Positions 12,361 to 23,366 of a stretch of 64,000 nucleotides of DNA are shown here, piece after piece (within the stretch, counting starts at the first letter, position 1; every line of letters begins with the position of its first letter). Location: positions 374,001 to 438,000 of the forward strand of contig JAQFVV010006652.1 of NCBI GenBank assembly GCA_028023455.1, written 5' to 3'. Below the pieces are notes generated by a model that saw only the letters and a list, made by a program, of their open reading frames with translations, did no database searches and was not told the origin of the DNA. Source of the DNA: Epiperipatus broadwayi (taxonomy: Eukaryota; Onychophora; Udeonychophora; Euonychophora; Peripatidae). The position numbers and the translations under genes are program-made.

Positions 12361-12670
12361 GTACTTAGAAAAAAAAATTGATTTATATTACTTATCTTTA
12401 GTATTATCACTGATTCTATTGATATTATTATTGTTGTTATTATTTCTACTGCTGTAATGAATAATCTATAAGGTACAGCAATTTTTAAAAAAAACATATA
12501 AGACGGTCATTTTTATACCATATTTTCTCAGATTTTCCACTTTCATGATAGACATAAAAATCCCTAAATAGAGCTGTCTAAAACAATCTAGCCTTACCTC
12601 TCTTGAATCCAATTCCAAAATGACTCATTAGTAGTTCTACTGCTTGAGAAAGATTACAACCAAGTTACTG
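12361..12670. other. no recognisable gene
   Basis: AT-rich spacer with a short ATT/GTT-rich patch near 12417-12445. Nothing else seen. Confidence 0.55.
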
Positions 12671-12853
12671 TAGCCTACTAAACAAAGGCAAAACTCTCCA
12701 TACAGTAGTGCCACCCCATGCCAACCAGAGTAATCGATGGATACCAGAAGGCCCATGCACTACTGTATGGAGAGTTTTGCCTTTGTTACAACAATTATGT
12801 GCTGGTATGAGATATTGATCATGTGATGTTTAGTGGTTTATAGCCTACTAAAC
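12671..12853. mobile_element. short palindromic insertion with 13-bp target duplication
   Basis: A perfect 31-bp inverted repeat (12681-12711 and 12757-12787) surrounds a 45-base spacer. The insert is bounded by a 13-bp direct repeat, TAGCCTACTAAAC, at 12671-12683 and 12841-12853, whose left copy overlaps the outer 3 bases of the arm. The right arm continues as a sense unit to its complete 3' end (CATGTGATGTTTAGTGGTTTA). The left arm is the inverted, truncated copy. The sequence belongs to the hammerhead-unit family, but the ribozyme part is missing. Known PLE insertions also make target duplications of about this size. Confidence 0.85.
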
Positions 12854-13825
12854 CTGAACCCATCATTACTTTCTTAATTTGTGAGGGCTTGAGATAGAAA
12901 GAAAAAGAGAAATGGAATTATAAATTCTGTACACGTAATTAAAGAATGGAAATGTGGTGGCCCAAACACACAATCCCATTGTCATAGTTAATATAAGGAG
13001 ATGTCTGATAATATGAGAGAATTGTATCAACAGATCCATATAATAATTTAAGTGACTGAAGAAGAAAGAGAAGGAGATAGAAAAGATTTGTATCAGAAAC
13101 AGTACCTAACCTTTGATGAAACAATGAAATGACTAGAGAAGGAAAAGATGGAGGCAGAAAAGATTCTTTGTATTGAAAACAATGCCAATCTTTGATGAAC
13201 CCAGATCCTATCCTACAAGACTACAAAAGATACTCTTGGTTGGTCACTGTTTATTTGTTGAATCTCAATCATATAAAACATAAAAAAATTTCATACCATT
13301 GAGGCTTAAAATATTTTTGTTTTGTAGTAGTAATAAAGTTTTTTCCTTACTGATTTTTTTTTTTTTTTAAAAAAAAAAACATAACTAATTAAGATACTGC
13401 ATAATAATGTAAAACATAAACATCAAAATTACAAATATTCTATCAAACATTTTAACAGGTACAAAACAAAGAAATGAACTACCGCTACAAAATATCCCAT
13501 TTAGAATCATATTTTAGAAGTTTAAGGAATGATTCAAGGGTTGCCACAATTGTAGCTAAAGAACCTACATATCCTCTTTATACTAACAATAATCTTAAAA
13601 AATTCACAACTAACAATAACAAAAATTGTCCACAGTATTAATAAATAAATTGCAAATCTCAAAGAAAATGCAATATATATATATATACATAGAACAATTT
13701 GATACACCAGTATCAAATTTATTGCAATCATACATTTGACTCCATTCATTTTGAATATATTAATGATTATTATTAAGAATTTCTTAAGCTAGATATTATC
13801 ATATTATTTTTAGACCAGATATAGA
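12854..13825. other. no recognisable gene
   Basis: AT-rich spacer with a near-duplicated motif (CCTAACCTTTGATGAA near 13105 and CCAATCTTTGATGAA near 13185) and a T/A homopolymer junction at 13350-13380. A 71-residue minus-strand frame at 13534-13749 has no recognisable motif. Confidence 0.5.
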
Positions 13826-14050
13826 TTTTAAACTTAATTAAAGATGCCTTTGTTCACATGCTCCAAGCAGTTGACCGGGAAGCAAACCCAGGCCAGCTGC
13901 TTGGAAGGCGGCTATGCTAACCACAAGGCCTTGGAAGGCAGCTATGCTAAACCACAAGGCCACCAACGCATGAAGTTGAATTAAAAATTTTAAACTTAAT
14001 TAAAGATGCTTTTATTCACATGCTGCAAGCAGTTGATAGTTTATCTAAGA
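13826..14050. repeat. imperfect direct duplication around a SINE
   Basis: TTTTAAACTTAATTAAAGATGC and about 25 further bases occur at about 13826-13873 and again at 13988-14036. The first copy runs straight into the tRNA-like SINE and the second lies after it. Either the SINE landed between copies of a local duplication or the flank was copied with it. Confidence 0.7.
13871..13971 (-). mobile_element. tRNA-Gly-like SINE with internal duplication
   Basis: Read on the minus strand this is a tRNA-Gly(UCC)-like body: a GCGTTGGTGG start, GTGGTTAGCATAGC, an anticodon loop CTTCCAA (TCC), and a box B GGTTTGCTTCCCGGTC. About 27 bases covering box A and the anticodon arm are duplicated (copies near 13905-13931 and 13932-13960 in plus coordinates). 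The duplication breaks the cloverleaf, so this is not a functional tRNA. A better-kept copy lies at 43.9 kb. Confidence 0.75.
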
Positions 14051-15974
14051 TATTGCAAGGGGTTGATAGTTTTTTGATGAGCTTGAATTAAAAAGACCAT
14101 ATGGTTGTGCTTAATAAAAATAAGATGTAGTTGACTTTAAGTATAAAGGGGATAAAAAATGTGATAATTTTTAGCCTAATAAATGATTAGCATTAATCAT
14201 TAATGTATTTATCCAAAATAAATGGTATCATATGTATGAGTGGGAAAAAAAGACATTTGTAGATCAAATTATGATAATTTGATATTGAATTTATAACAAA
14301 GACATGTAAATGAAACTGGAATCTGGGCCAACTCAAGAGTGCTGGTTCAGTCAGAAAATCATTTTGGGGGTCAAATTTCATATGTTGCAGGCAGATCAGA
14401 TAAGAATGGAAATTTTAATGTATGTAAAAGTAAAAACCATAATAATAACTGACAATGCATTAAATTACTCACATTTCATTTCTTTTTAAATAATTATTAC
14501 AATAGTTTTTATTTGATTAATTCGCTGTTAGAAATGTGAGAAAACCTTGAAGAGATATTTATTCTGTCATTTAAAAAAAAAAAAAAGCCTATTAATAATT
14601 AACTAGACTTTAACGTAAATTCCATTAACTTTTTACATATGTAAACAAATGTTAGATATAATTACAAAGCAAAGCTTTTAATAAAGACAATTTAAATGCT
14701 TATTATTTAACATTTCTCTATTGGCAAAAATAATATCTACTTTTTGTTAAAGCAAATTTTTATTTTTTTTTTTAAAAAAAAGCATTTTTCACTAAAAACT
14801 CAACAAAAAACAATTTTAATGCTTTGAATAAATTTTAAATGCTTTGTTGTTCAACTCAGCAATAAACAGTTTGCTGCAATTTTTAAAATAGATGACAGTT
14901 AATTAAACTACACTGCAACACACACACACATAAATCATTTTCATGTAGGTAAAAAGGTTTGCAGAGTTTTTAAATAATTATCTTAAGGCAGAGCAATGTT
15001 TTTCCGATAGTTAGTCATAAAAGAACATTGAACAATGCATTTGTTATTTATCCTGATTGCGACTTACCTAATAGTAAATATTCTAGAATTAATTTCCCCA
15101 ATCAAAAGCTAGATACCCATTTACTGACTAATATAAAATAACTGTTTGGCCAAGGGTCACATACCAGATTTTAAAAAAAAAAAAATTCTAAACTTAAATG
15201 GAGCCTGAAAAATTGTTCAAGTTTTACATGTTTGAGATTTGAATTCAAGTTATGGGTCCTGGTAGGTTAACGCACTACTATTTTCATATGACTTGCGTAT
15301 AGACTTTATTAAGAAAGACAAATTTATACTTTGTTACTAGATTTCTTTTCAAAAAATTTTTAGTTGCATTGAGGAAACGTAATAGTTTTAATTGCTTTTA
15401 TTAGTTGCGAAAGATTTTATTGTTACAATTAAAATTTCTGAAAATATATTACTCTTACCATGGATTTTAGTTTGCATTATAGATTTTTGTCTCAAATATA
15501 ATACAGAGTAAATAATGTTTTATAAACGGCAATTGCTTCATTTTTTATTTTTTAAGAGAACTATTTTTTTTTTTTTTTTATAATGGTGCTGTTAACATCT
15601 CACCTGCAATTTGGCACTTTAAAGTGAAAATCTGTAAGTTTGATATGCCTAGCCACTTTTTTAAACTTTAAAAAACAGCTTATACTATGCATATATATGA
15701 AATCTCGTTTGAAAACCAACTCAATGTCCAATGAAATGACAAAAATCGATATCTATCTTGTATAGATTTTTTTTTTATGATTTTCTTTTCGTAGAAGTTA
15801 CTTCTTAACAAAAAAAAAAAAAAACGTACTTTTTATAGAAAAATTAAAAATGACTAGAAATTTATATAAGTTGGTAAAAGAAATTGGTAAATGTTCAGTA
15901 AGCATAAAAATTAATCATTATATGTGTAAATGTCTCAATAAATTATTTCAAACTTTTCTCCAAAATTACTTATT
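14051..15974. other. no recognisable gene
   Basis: AT-rich with many A/T runs. No reading frame with a motif. A possible tRNA-like trace near 15235-15290 (GATTTGAATTCAAGTTATGGG) is too weak to annotate. Confidence 0.5.
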
Positions 15975-16085
15975 ATATATCATCACCATTATAATCCATT
16001 ACGGTCACACCAAGTTCAATCCATTTTTTCCAATCTCTAGACTCTCTTCTCCACATCACCTCTGCACACTTTCTTATTATTATAT
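15975..16085 (-). pseudogene. RTE-like LINE 3' scrap (family A)
   Basis: The sequence from ATCATCACCATTATAATCC to CACTTTCTTATTATTA aligns with the 3' end of the fragment at 9968-10262: the same CCAAGTTCAATCCAT, TCTTCTCCACATCACC and CACACTTTCT blocks. Only the last hundred bases remain. Confidence 0.75.
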
Positions 16086-16217
16086 ATATATAATTAAATT
16101 AAAAGCTAGTCAGATTATAAAGATATGTTTGTGTAAACCCTATGAATAAGTGTTTGTGTGAAGTCTATAAATAACACAAATGTGTTGCTTTATATAGATT
16201 TACATTTTCAGGTTGGG

Positions 16218-16433
16218 GAACCCTTCTTTACTTCAACCTACTTTTTATATGAATAGGTGAAGCTGGAGGGGTTAGATCTGATTCGTTGTAAATCGAAAGA
16301 TTTCGTGAATACTAATGTGTAATAGGAATTGTGGACTTAATCAGTGAAGTATTGAATATCTTCACGCTCTCAGATCTAACCGCTTCAGCTTCACCTATTC
16401 ATATAGAAAGTAGGTCAAAGTAAAGAAGGGTTC
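16218..16433. repeat. foldback element with 64-bp arms
   Basis: Left arm 16218-16281 and right arm 16370-16433 are near-perfect reverse complements (GAACCCTTCTTTACTT at the outer end, TTAGATCTGA at the inner end) with an 88-base loop. It has no coding capacity. No hammerhead core or target duplication is seen, so I cannot place the family. It differs in sequence from the other palindromes here. Confidence 0.8.
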
Positions 16434-17714
16434 CCTTCTTTTCTTCCAAAGCACAAGCTTGTGGTTATTAAAATTAATATTTTATGAATAAATTCAAAAT
16501 TAATATCTTTAAAAATGCTGAAATTCATTGATTTTTTTATTGTCTTTTACCGTAATTATTATATGTTTTAAGTACTTAAGAACTCTGTTTAGCTTAAATT
16601 TTGTAAACATTTTTTTAAATACTTCTATCAAATGGATTTTCATCAAATTTTGTACACGTGTTAGAAATCAATACCAATGCAATATAACTGTGAAATATTT
16701 CACAATTGTTTAGTCATTTTCCCAGTTTAATTGGGTTGGTAGTTTGAATTTCAAAGCCATTGATATTGTTCAATGTGTTTTCAGTGAAGCATGCAAGATG
16801 ATGATTTTATTTTTTTTTTAATAAAAAGCTCATATTTAAAAATGTTTACAGCCAATCAAAATAGAAATAAAAACAAATTTTATTTTTTCTTGATTATAAA
16901 AATTTCTTTTTAAAAATTATTCCTTCATAAACCAAACAATGTTCGAATCAATTTTTGATATATGCAAATTTTCTTTCAAATATTAAAACTGGAATAGGAA
17001 TAATTATGAAAAAGACCCAAATGCTAAAAAGTTATATATACATTACAAATAATGCATTTGTTTAAAATGCATTAAGCCACTTTTTAAATTTGAATATTAA
17101 TAATAACAAAAATATTAGAATATTAAAAAGTTAAGCATAATATATATATATTATAATAAATGTTTTTATTTACTGTGCACTAAAAAAACCAAACTGGGGG
17201 TTTATACTTTATTTGAAATGAAAATGTGGGGTCTCCAGAATTTTTACAACTAGTGATTGAATTAATTAATTTCTGAATGCCCCATGCTTTTATTTGAATT
17301 AAATATACAAACCCCAAATTGTGGAGTTTTAATGCACTATAAAAAATAAAAGGTTTATTTTAATTTTATTATATTCTATGCTATGTTACTTCTATGAAAC
17401 AGGGAATATTTTATTTCTGACATAAAGTTATTGTGAAAATTGCATCTATTACCAAATTTCTAAATAGTCAATATGGGGAATGTGACAGTAAATATGTTTT
17501 AAAACAATTTTCATATCTTATTTTACTGCTTATATTAAAATGTACTCATTATAAGGATCTGCAAATTGAGAACATATAGATATAAGAAAATTACTCTCAA
17601 CAATGTTTAAGTCATAGCAATCACCAATTTTGACTTCACATCAAAAATAATTAACAAACCATCTTCTCCAGGATGATTGTTTCAAGACTTGTAAAATTAG
17701 CAACTGACCTGATA
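16434..17714. other. dispersed repeat, otherwise empty
   Basis: The segment 16617-16830 shares a diverged but clear block structure with 30365-30570 (TCTATCAAAT-GATTT, GTTAGAAATCAATA, GAAGTATTTCA-like, TTTTCAGTGA). This is an unnamed dispersed repeat. The rest is AT-rich without coding signal. Confidence 0.5.
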
Positions 17715-18305
17715 AATATTTGTAATCAATCAAATCTTTCATATTTGTGATGCACTCCTCCAAATTTGCCACAAATCTTGAATTATCATCCAGAATAAAA
17801 ACTTCCAGACTAATCTCTTTTTCTCTACCTGTATTTCACCAGAAACCTTAGTTTTAGATAAGCTAGAGACTTGAAACAACTGAATATCCACACAGAAGTA
17901 ATAGTTGGGTTTTCTATTTATACTTCTAATTATGATCAATTTTGTTTTTTAGACTATTTTAGCAATTGACTGTATATTTAAAATAATTAACCCATTAATT
18001 TTTTAATATTCATTCTTTCTGATAAGTGGAAATAATTAATGTCCACATTATAACACTATGAAAAAGAAAAATGGTAATGAAAGATAAATATGTGTGTGTG
18101 TGTGTGTGTGTGGAATAAAGTGACTAAATATTTATAATCAATTAATCAATTTTACACATGTCTCCAAACTTGTTTTAAATTTTGAACTATCACTCAATGT
18201 AAAAATCTTCTAAACTAATCTCTCTTACTATACATATATACCATCAGAAACTTGGGTTTGTCATATGAGCTGAAGACTTAAAACAATTGAATATCATGGA
18301 TACTA
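17715..18305. repeat. diverged direct duplication, about 180 bp
   Basis: 17715-17900 and 18128-18305 share ordered blocks: ATATTT-TAATCAAT, GAA(T/C)TATCA, CTAA(T)CTCT, ACC(A)TCAGAAAC and GACTTGAAACAACTGAATATC (second copy GACTTAAAACAATTGAATATC). Identity is about two thirds by eye. A (TG)n tract at 18090-18111 lies between them. No coding function. Confidence 0.65.
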
Positions 18306-19840
18306 GTACAAGTTCGTATTCATAATATATATGTACATATACATGCAAGCACACAAGTATCCAGATATATATCTTAGGTTATTAAAAAGGGAGCTGTGTT
18401 CAACAGAATCTTGTTAAAATCTTACAAACATTCATAAAAGTTTTGTGATGAAACTGAACAATGATAAGAATGAATTGTAAAACTAAAGTTACAGAATAGC
18501 CCAAAATAATACATTAAAAATAGAACATACAATAAAGACATGATATATGCTGTATCAATATACCTTCCTTCAGTCATCATATATGTTGTATCAATATATA
18601 TGCTATCCAGAAAAAAATGTAAATAAATAAAAAATAAAAGCATTACATTTAATACATTTTACAATACACAGCAACTATTTTCCTGTCTCAGAACATTAAA
18701 TGCAATCATGTTCATTAAGAATGCCTTTTTGGTTTACATTGAAAACGTCAAAAAAACAAGATGTCGTACTCTGCTGATGAATCTCCTACTTTATTTTAAT
18801 TGGAAGATAAAAAAGTTACTGAAGAAAAAGAACACTGTCTAGAATGTATTTAAGTGTGCTAAAGTAAGATTATTTTTCTATTTATTTTATTTAAAAAAAT
18901 AAAGATGCAATATAACAGGTTTGTTATTATATTTTGTGATATATATATGTGTGTGCTTTAACTGGGGAATTATTACTGTTAAGTTAGTCTGGGAATGTCT
19001 GGCAGTATAGTAAGGTGGACATAACATTTTGAAAGCATGTACATGAGTGATCTCACACACAGTGAATGATATGTAAATGTGATCTCCCAATTTATAATTA
19101 ATAACTACTTTATTATTTCTTTCAAATTTTGTTTATACTACAATCTTAATTTATATGAGCATAGCATATGCATGGAAAAGCATCTGGGCGTGTTGAAAAA
19201 TACAGTATGCATACAGTTTGGTAAAGAATACAGAATTCTATTGTAATCAAAGCTTATCAAGAATATATGAGCTATTATGGTACATGAACATGAGAAATTT
19301 GGACCAAAATATAGTGGATATCATAACTCCACTATAAATAGATTTAAAGTTAAAGGCTATGCAAATTAAAAATAAAAAGAGAAATATGATGGTTAACACA
19401 TTTTTTGGGATCATGTATTCAATGACATCTAATTTCAATTTTAAAAAAAGCTATGTTTTTATCACATCATATTTATGTAGATATATATATATATAGATTT
19501 TATGAAAGGTAACTAAAACAGATTAAGGGGAGTTAATTAAGTACTTAGGAAACTGCAAACGTATAATAATAATTATTATTATCAGTTAGAAAATATATAT
19601 AGAACTGAAACCAGACTGATCTCTATCTCATACAATAAGAGTAATAGGAAGCATAAAAGGGAGTTGCATGCTTTTCCAGTTCTTTTTTATTTTTATGTTG
19701 CTGCTGTTGTTTTTTTTTTTACACAATAAATAGAAAAATAATGGAATCTTATGCTAAGATAAATTTTTAAAAAAAATTAAATTTAGTGTTGATGAAAAAG
19801 AAGAAAAGTAAGAAGAAGGAGAAGAAAAAAAAATAACAAC
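18306..19840. other. no recognisable gene
   Basis: AT-rich spacer with short (AT)n and CATATATG tracts and A/G-rich DNA at 19790-19835. A short duplicated block (ATATGCTGTATCAATATA near 18543 and ATATGTTGTATCAATATA near 18580) is visible. No coding signal. Confidence 0.5.
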
Positions 19841-19958
19841 AATAATAATAATTGTTAAAACAGGCAAAACTCACTATATGTATGCCACACATAGCAAGCT
19901 AGAGTAATCAATGGATGCCAGAAGGCTTGTACATAAAATCCCCATCTAGTGCCTACTC

Positions 19959-20017
19959 ATCCAATATCCCCAGACTAGTTTCTGGCTTGTGGCCTTCGTC
20001 AGTGAGGAGCCTTGGAT
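19959..20017 (-). ncRNA. hammerhead ribozyme motif
   Basis: On the minus strand stem I outer pairs ATCCAA/TTGGAT and inner pairs CCTCA/TGGGG enclose CTGACGA, a stem II (GGC-CACAA-GCC with an A/A mismatch at its base) and GAAAC. Helix III is the 6-base palindrome ACTAGT followed by C, the expected cleavage base. The core is complete. Such short palindromic helix III hammerheads are known to work as dimers. Confidence 0.7.
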
Positions 20018-20218
20018 CTGAGAGCACTGCATCTAGATCTTAGGATCTAATGCAACCCTCCAGCAACCACCTTTTATCTCCATTTATCTACAAAACTATG
20101 AGTCTTAAACTGAAAACACCTAAAAGTTTCCAATTCAAGCCCATCAGCTTATATAGTTATAAAAGGTGTTTGCTGGAGGGTTGCATTAGGTCCTAAGATC
20201 TAGATGCAGTGCTCTCAG

Positions 20219-20277
20219 ATCCAAGGCTCCTCACTGACGAAGGCCACAAGCCAGACACTAGTCTGGGGATATTGGAT
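20219..20277 (+). ncRNA. hammerhead ribozyme motif, core mutated
   Basis: This is the partner of the motif in the left arm: ATCCAA/TTGGAT, CTCA/TGGGG, CTGACGA and a GGC/GCC stem II. The conserved GAAAC is GACAC, so one invariant core A is changed. Helix III keeps CACTAGTC. Predicted to be poorly active or inactive. Confidence 0.6.
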
Positions 20278-20431
20278 GAGTAGGCATTAGATGGGGATTT
20301 TATGCACAAGCCTTCTGGCATCCATTGATTACTCTAGCTTGCTGTGTGTGGCATACGTATAGTGAGTTTTGCCTGTTTTAACAACAGTTATACACAAGCA
20401 TAATGATGGTGGTCATGTGAATAATAATAAT

Positions 20432-21990
20432 GATTGATGATAGTGAATAGTATAAAAAAAAACATGTTTTTTTTTTTTGGGGGGGGGGTAGAAATTTAAG
20501 AATCATTTAGATTGGGTGAAAAAACTATGGGGAGGGGAGGATTCAAAAATAAATTGATAAATGATGCAAAAAAACAAATAGGTCTGATGAAAATAAAGTT
20601 TACTATAATAGATAATGTATAATAAAAATTTGATGAAAGGAATTGTTGTACCAAATTGAACACACAATTAGAAAACCGTTAATCCAAACATCTATTATTC
20701 AAAAACTATTATCCAAACAAAAGTTCAGAGATGATCTTTAATTGTTTGCAATAATAAATTAGTTTGTACACAAATTTATACACAAAATTAAAGAAAACAA
20801 AATATGCAGTAAACACTTTTGAATTAATAAACTTATATTATAGTGAGATGCCTTATTTATTTATTTTTATCTTAACAGGCAAATAAAATTTCCAAATCTG
20901 AAACAGAACTGGTAGGGATTTCAGATTAATGATATTTTACCTCTTTGAGAAAGATATGTCATTAGATATCTGAAAGAGAAGTAAAAAGACATGCTTTGGA
21001 TGAGGAAAGAGGAAAAGCAATTTAAGCTATTCAGAGAAAAATGACAGAAAGATAGTAGAATATGCTAAAGAATGAACAATTATTTTGCATCATTCTAGCT
21101 CTATAAAAATTAGAATAAATATGTTTATTGTTAATTGCTGTCATAGTAATGAATGGAACGAAAACTATATTAACATATCAGAAAAAAGACAGAGAGATGA
21201 AGAGGAAATATGGCAAATAGAAAAGTTTAAACACTGATAAAATTAAATAACTTATTTTGTTAACAGAAGGGAAATCTATTCTTAAAGTTCACTAATAACA
21301 AGAAAATATTTATTTATTCAAAAAACATAACCTCCATATAAAAAATTTTTGAGCAAGATTAAAATATAACAAATAGAATAAAATGTATAGCATAAAAATA
21401 ATAAATTAAGAACAAAATTGTATTTAATAAAATACAACCAAAGAACTAATGATGTGTGTATTTTTAAAAATCCAAATAACAACTCATTGACTAAATTCTC
21501 AAAATACTCTTACATAAAGGCATCCTACTGGCAGATTGAACATCTAACACTTCCAGTCTGAATGAAGTTTTTTTAAATACTTATGTTACTGATTGGAAAG
21601 ATCTACGACTGTGCTCATATTATAAGATCCAAAGTAAAAATAAAGTTTCTTTATTATTTTTATTGATTTATAATGCTCTATGATGTCTTCCAATTTTCAA
21701 ACACTATCTATCTATTCATCCACAAATCTTCCTGCAAATTTTTGTATCTGAATTTTTGTATCTATTCCCTCTTTCCAATTCCTTTTTGGGTGCTCAAAAT
21801 AATTATATTTCATAATGAAATGTTTATAATTGAAAAAGAACAAATATAGAGCACTCTGCATTCAAATAACTGATTTTGTTATTTAATCTGTATTTCTTTT
21901 ATCTGAGAAAATAATGTTCTCATATAGCTATACTCTTTAAGACTCAAGCAGAAATTGGGAAATTTTTAATACGAAGACCCAGATAATAAG
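20432..21990. other. no recognisable gene; T/G homopolymer
   Basis: A run of T followed by G at 20467-20489, then AT-rich DNA. No reading frame with a motif. Confidence 0.5.
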
Positions 21991-23080
21991 TACACTTGGG
22001 TCTCTTTTTACGCGGACTTATTTAACACGATTTTGAAGTTATGCGAATCGTGTTTCACCGGAAGTCGAACTCCGATATTGCGCTATTACTTTAAATAATA
22101 AATTCCGCGCACTCATGTTATATTGAAAGTAATAGCACATTATTGAAATTCGACTTTCAACTTAGTAATTTCAATATTTTCAGTGCTTTATAATAGTAAG
22201 ATTTTATGCAATAATGAAATTTAAATCATGATTTCGACATTTTATGTATACACACATTAAATTTTACAAGATTATAATGTAAATTTGTTCAAACCAATAT
22301 TGTGCATGTTAATTTTGCATTTTAAATCACATTCTGTTTTTGCTTTTTAAAAAAGAACGTTTAATCAATTATTAATCATTTAGTGTCCACAAGTTTATTT
22401 TTAAAAGATGAGTAATAGCAGTGGGCACAATTAAAATTGAAAATTAAAGACAAAAATAAGAATTTAATTTTTAGTTGTTAGATTAATTACTAATTACGTT
22501 GTCATCAGAAAACTATTAATTAACACAACATGAGAGTGACATTGGCGCTAGTTGTATTTCATCTTGTGAAGAATCTGATTTTTTTATCAGTTTGCAAACG
22601 AATCTTTTTACCGGCAAATAGCGATAATGAATGTGTATAAAAAATATAAATTACTGTAAATTATGCATAAAAATATATTGTTTTGAATAAAATTAAATAT
22701 TATAGTTAAAAAAAGTTTGTCTTGCGTTGTTAGCCGAGAGGTATCGCAGCCGCCATGCAAGCAAATAGTTGGTTGTAGACGGTTGTGGGTTCGCGTCCCG
22801 GCCGATGCTATGACACATGGAAAAAAAAAAAAAGTTTGTCTTGTATCAATTTTTTTCAAATTTGAAATTTTTTATTAGTCATATTTTATTTCCTTATTTT
22901 TTTTTTTTGCATGAATTTTAAAGTAAATTTTACGTTGGTGCTTTGCTTTTACACGAGTTTTGAAAAATCACAGTCCGTATCCCCCCTTTTTCAAGGTAAG
23001 TTACATCTATTTTTGCACGATTTCATTTGCGCGTGTTTTCTGGGGAACCTATCTATCGCGTAAAATGAGACCCAGGTGTA
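21991..23080. mobile_element. Tigger/pogo-like non-autonomous DNA transposon
   Basis: Terminal inverted repeats of about 26 bp: TACACTTGGGTCTCTTTTTA at 21991 and, on the other strand from 23080, TACACCTGGGTCTCATTTTA, both followed by CGCG. Each end begins with TA, which fits the TA target duplication of Tc1/mariner/pogo elements, so the element proper is 21993-23078. Subterminal ACACGATTTTGAAGTTATGCG-like blocks recur near both ends, as in Tigger elements. No transposase frame is present. A SINE sits inside at 22725-22833. The family name is inferred from end sequence style only. Confidence 0.8.
22725..22833 (+). mobile_element. tRNA-derived SINE nested in the DNA transposon
   Basis: Box A-like TTAGCCGAGAGG at about 22730-22741, box B GGTTCGCGTCCCGG near 22788-22801, tail GCTATGACACATGG and 13 A residues (22821-22833). 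The flanks AAAAGTTTGTCTTG at 22711-22724 and 22830-22843 form a direct repeat. Other copies begin GTCTTGCGTTG, so GTCTTG may be element sequence and the true duplication only AAAAGTTT. The body has an extra arm-like insert between anticodon and T arms. It is the best-kept copy of this SINE family here and is younger than the transposon it sits in. Confidence 0.9.
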
Positions 23081-23366
23081 TTTTAAACTTTATGAGACAA
23101 AAGGTACTATCAAGAACATTATCTAAGTATTTATAGATAAAATATAAAAAATTGTATATAATATCAATAAGATAGCTCTTTTTTAACTATTAGAATACAG
23201 ATATAAGAAGGAATTTTTTGAAGAGGGAGGATATATATCTGTTAAAGCTTCTCTTAGTTCATGAGCAATATAGTAACACAAAAAATGCTGGGTTTGGGCT
23301 TTGAATCACAGTTTGCAGAGCACTTATTGAATGCGCAATCATAAAGCATAAATATTCTTTATGGAG

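Larger units (their letters stand above)
19841..20431. mobile_element. palindromic insertion with 226-bp arms and two hammerhead cores
   Basis: Left arm 19852-20077 and right arm 20159-20384 are near-perfect reverse complements around an 81-base loop. Each arm carries one hammerhead-type core. Outside the right arm the sense unit continues to its 3' end (TGGTGGTCATGTGA). A 12-bp direct repeat, AATAATAATAAT, lies at 19841-19852 and 20420-20431. It is simple-sequence-like, so the target duplication is probable rather than certain. The layout is the same as at 12.7, 36.2 and 45.5 kb: a complete sense unit joined to an inverted copy lacking the 3' end. No protein is encoded. Confidence 0.85.

Noticed and set aside
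22608-22859. 83-residue minus frame with FPCVIASAGTRTHNRLQPTI
   Set aside because: It is a translation of the SINE, antisense to its tRNA-like body, not a gene.
21991-23080. piggyBac family assignment
   Set aside because: The ends show TA, not TTAA, and resemble Tigger/pogo ends.
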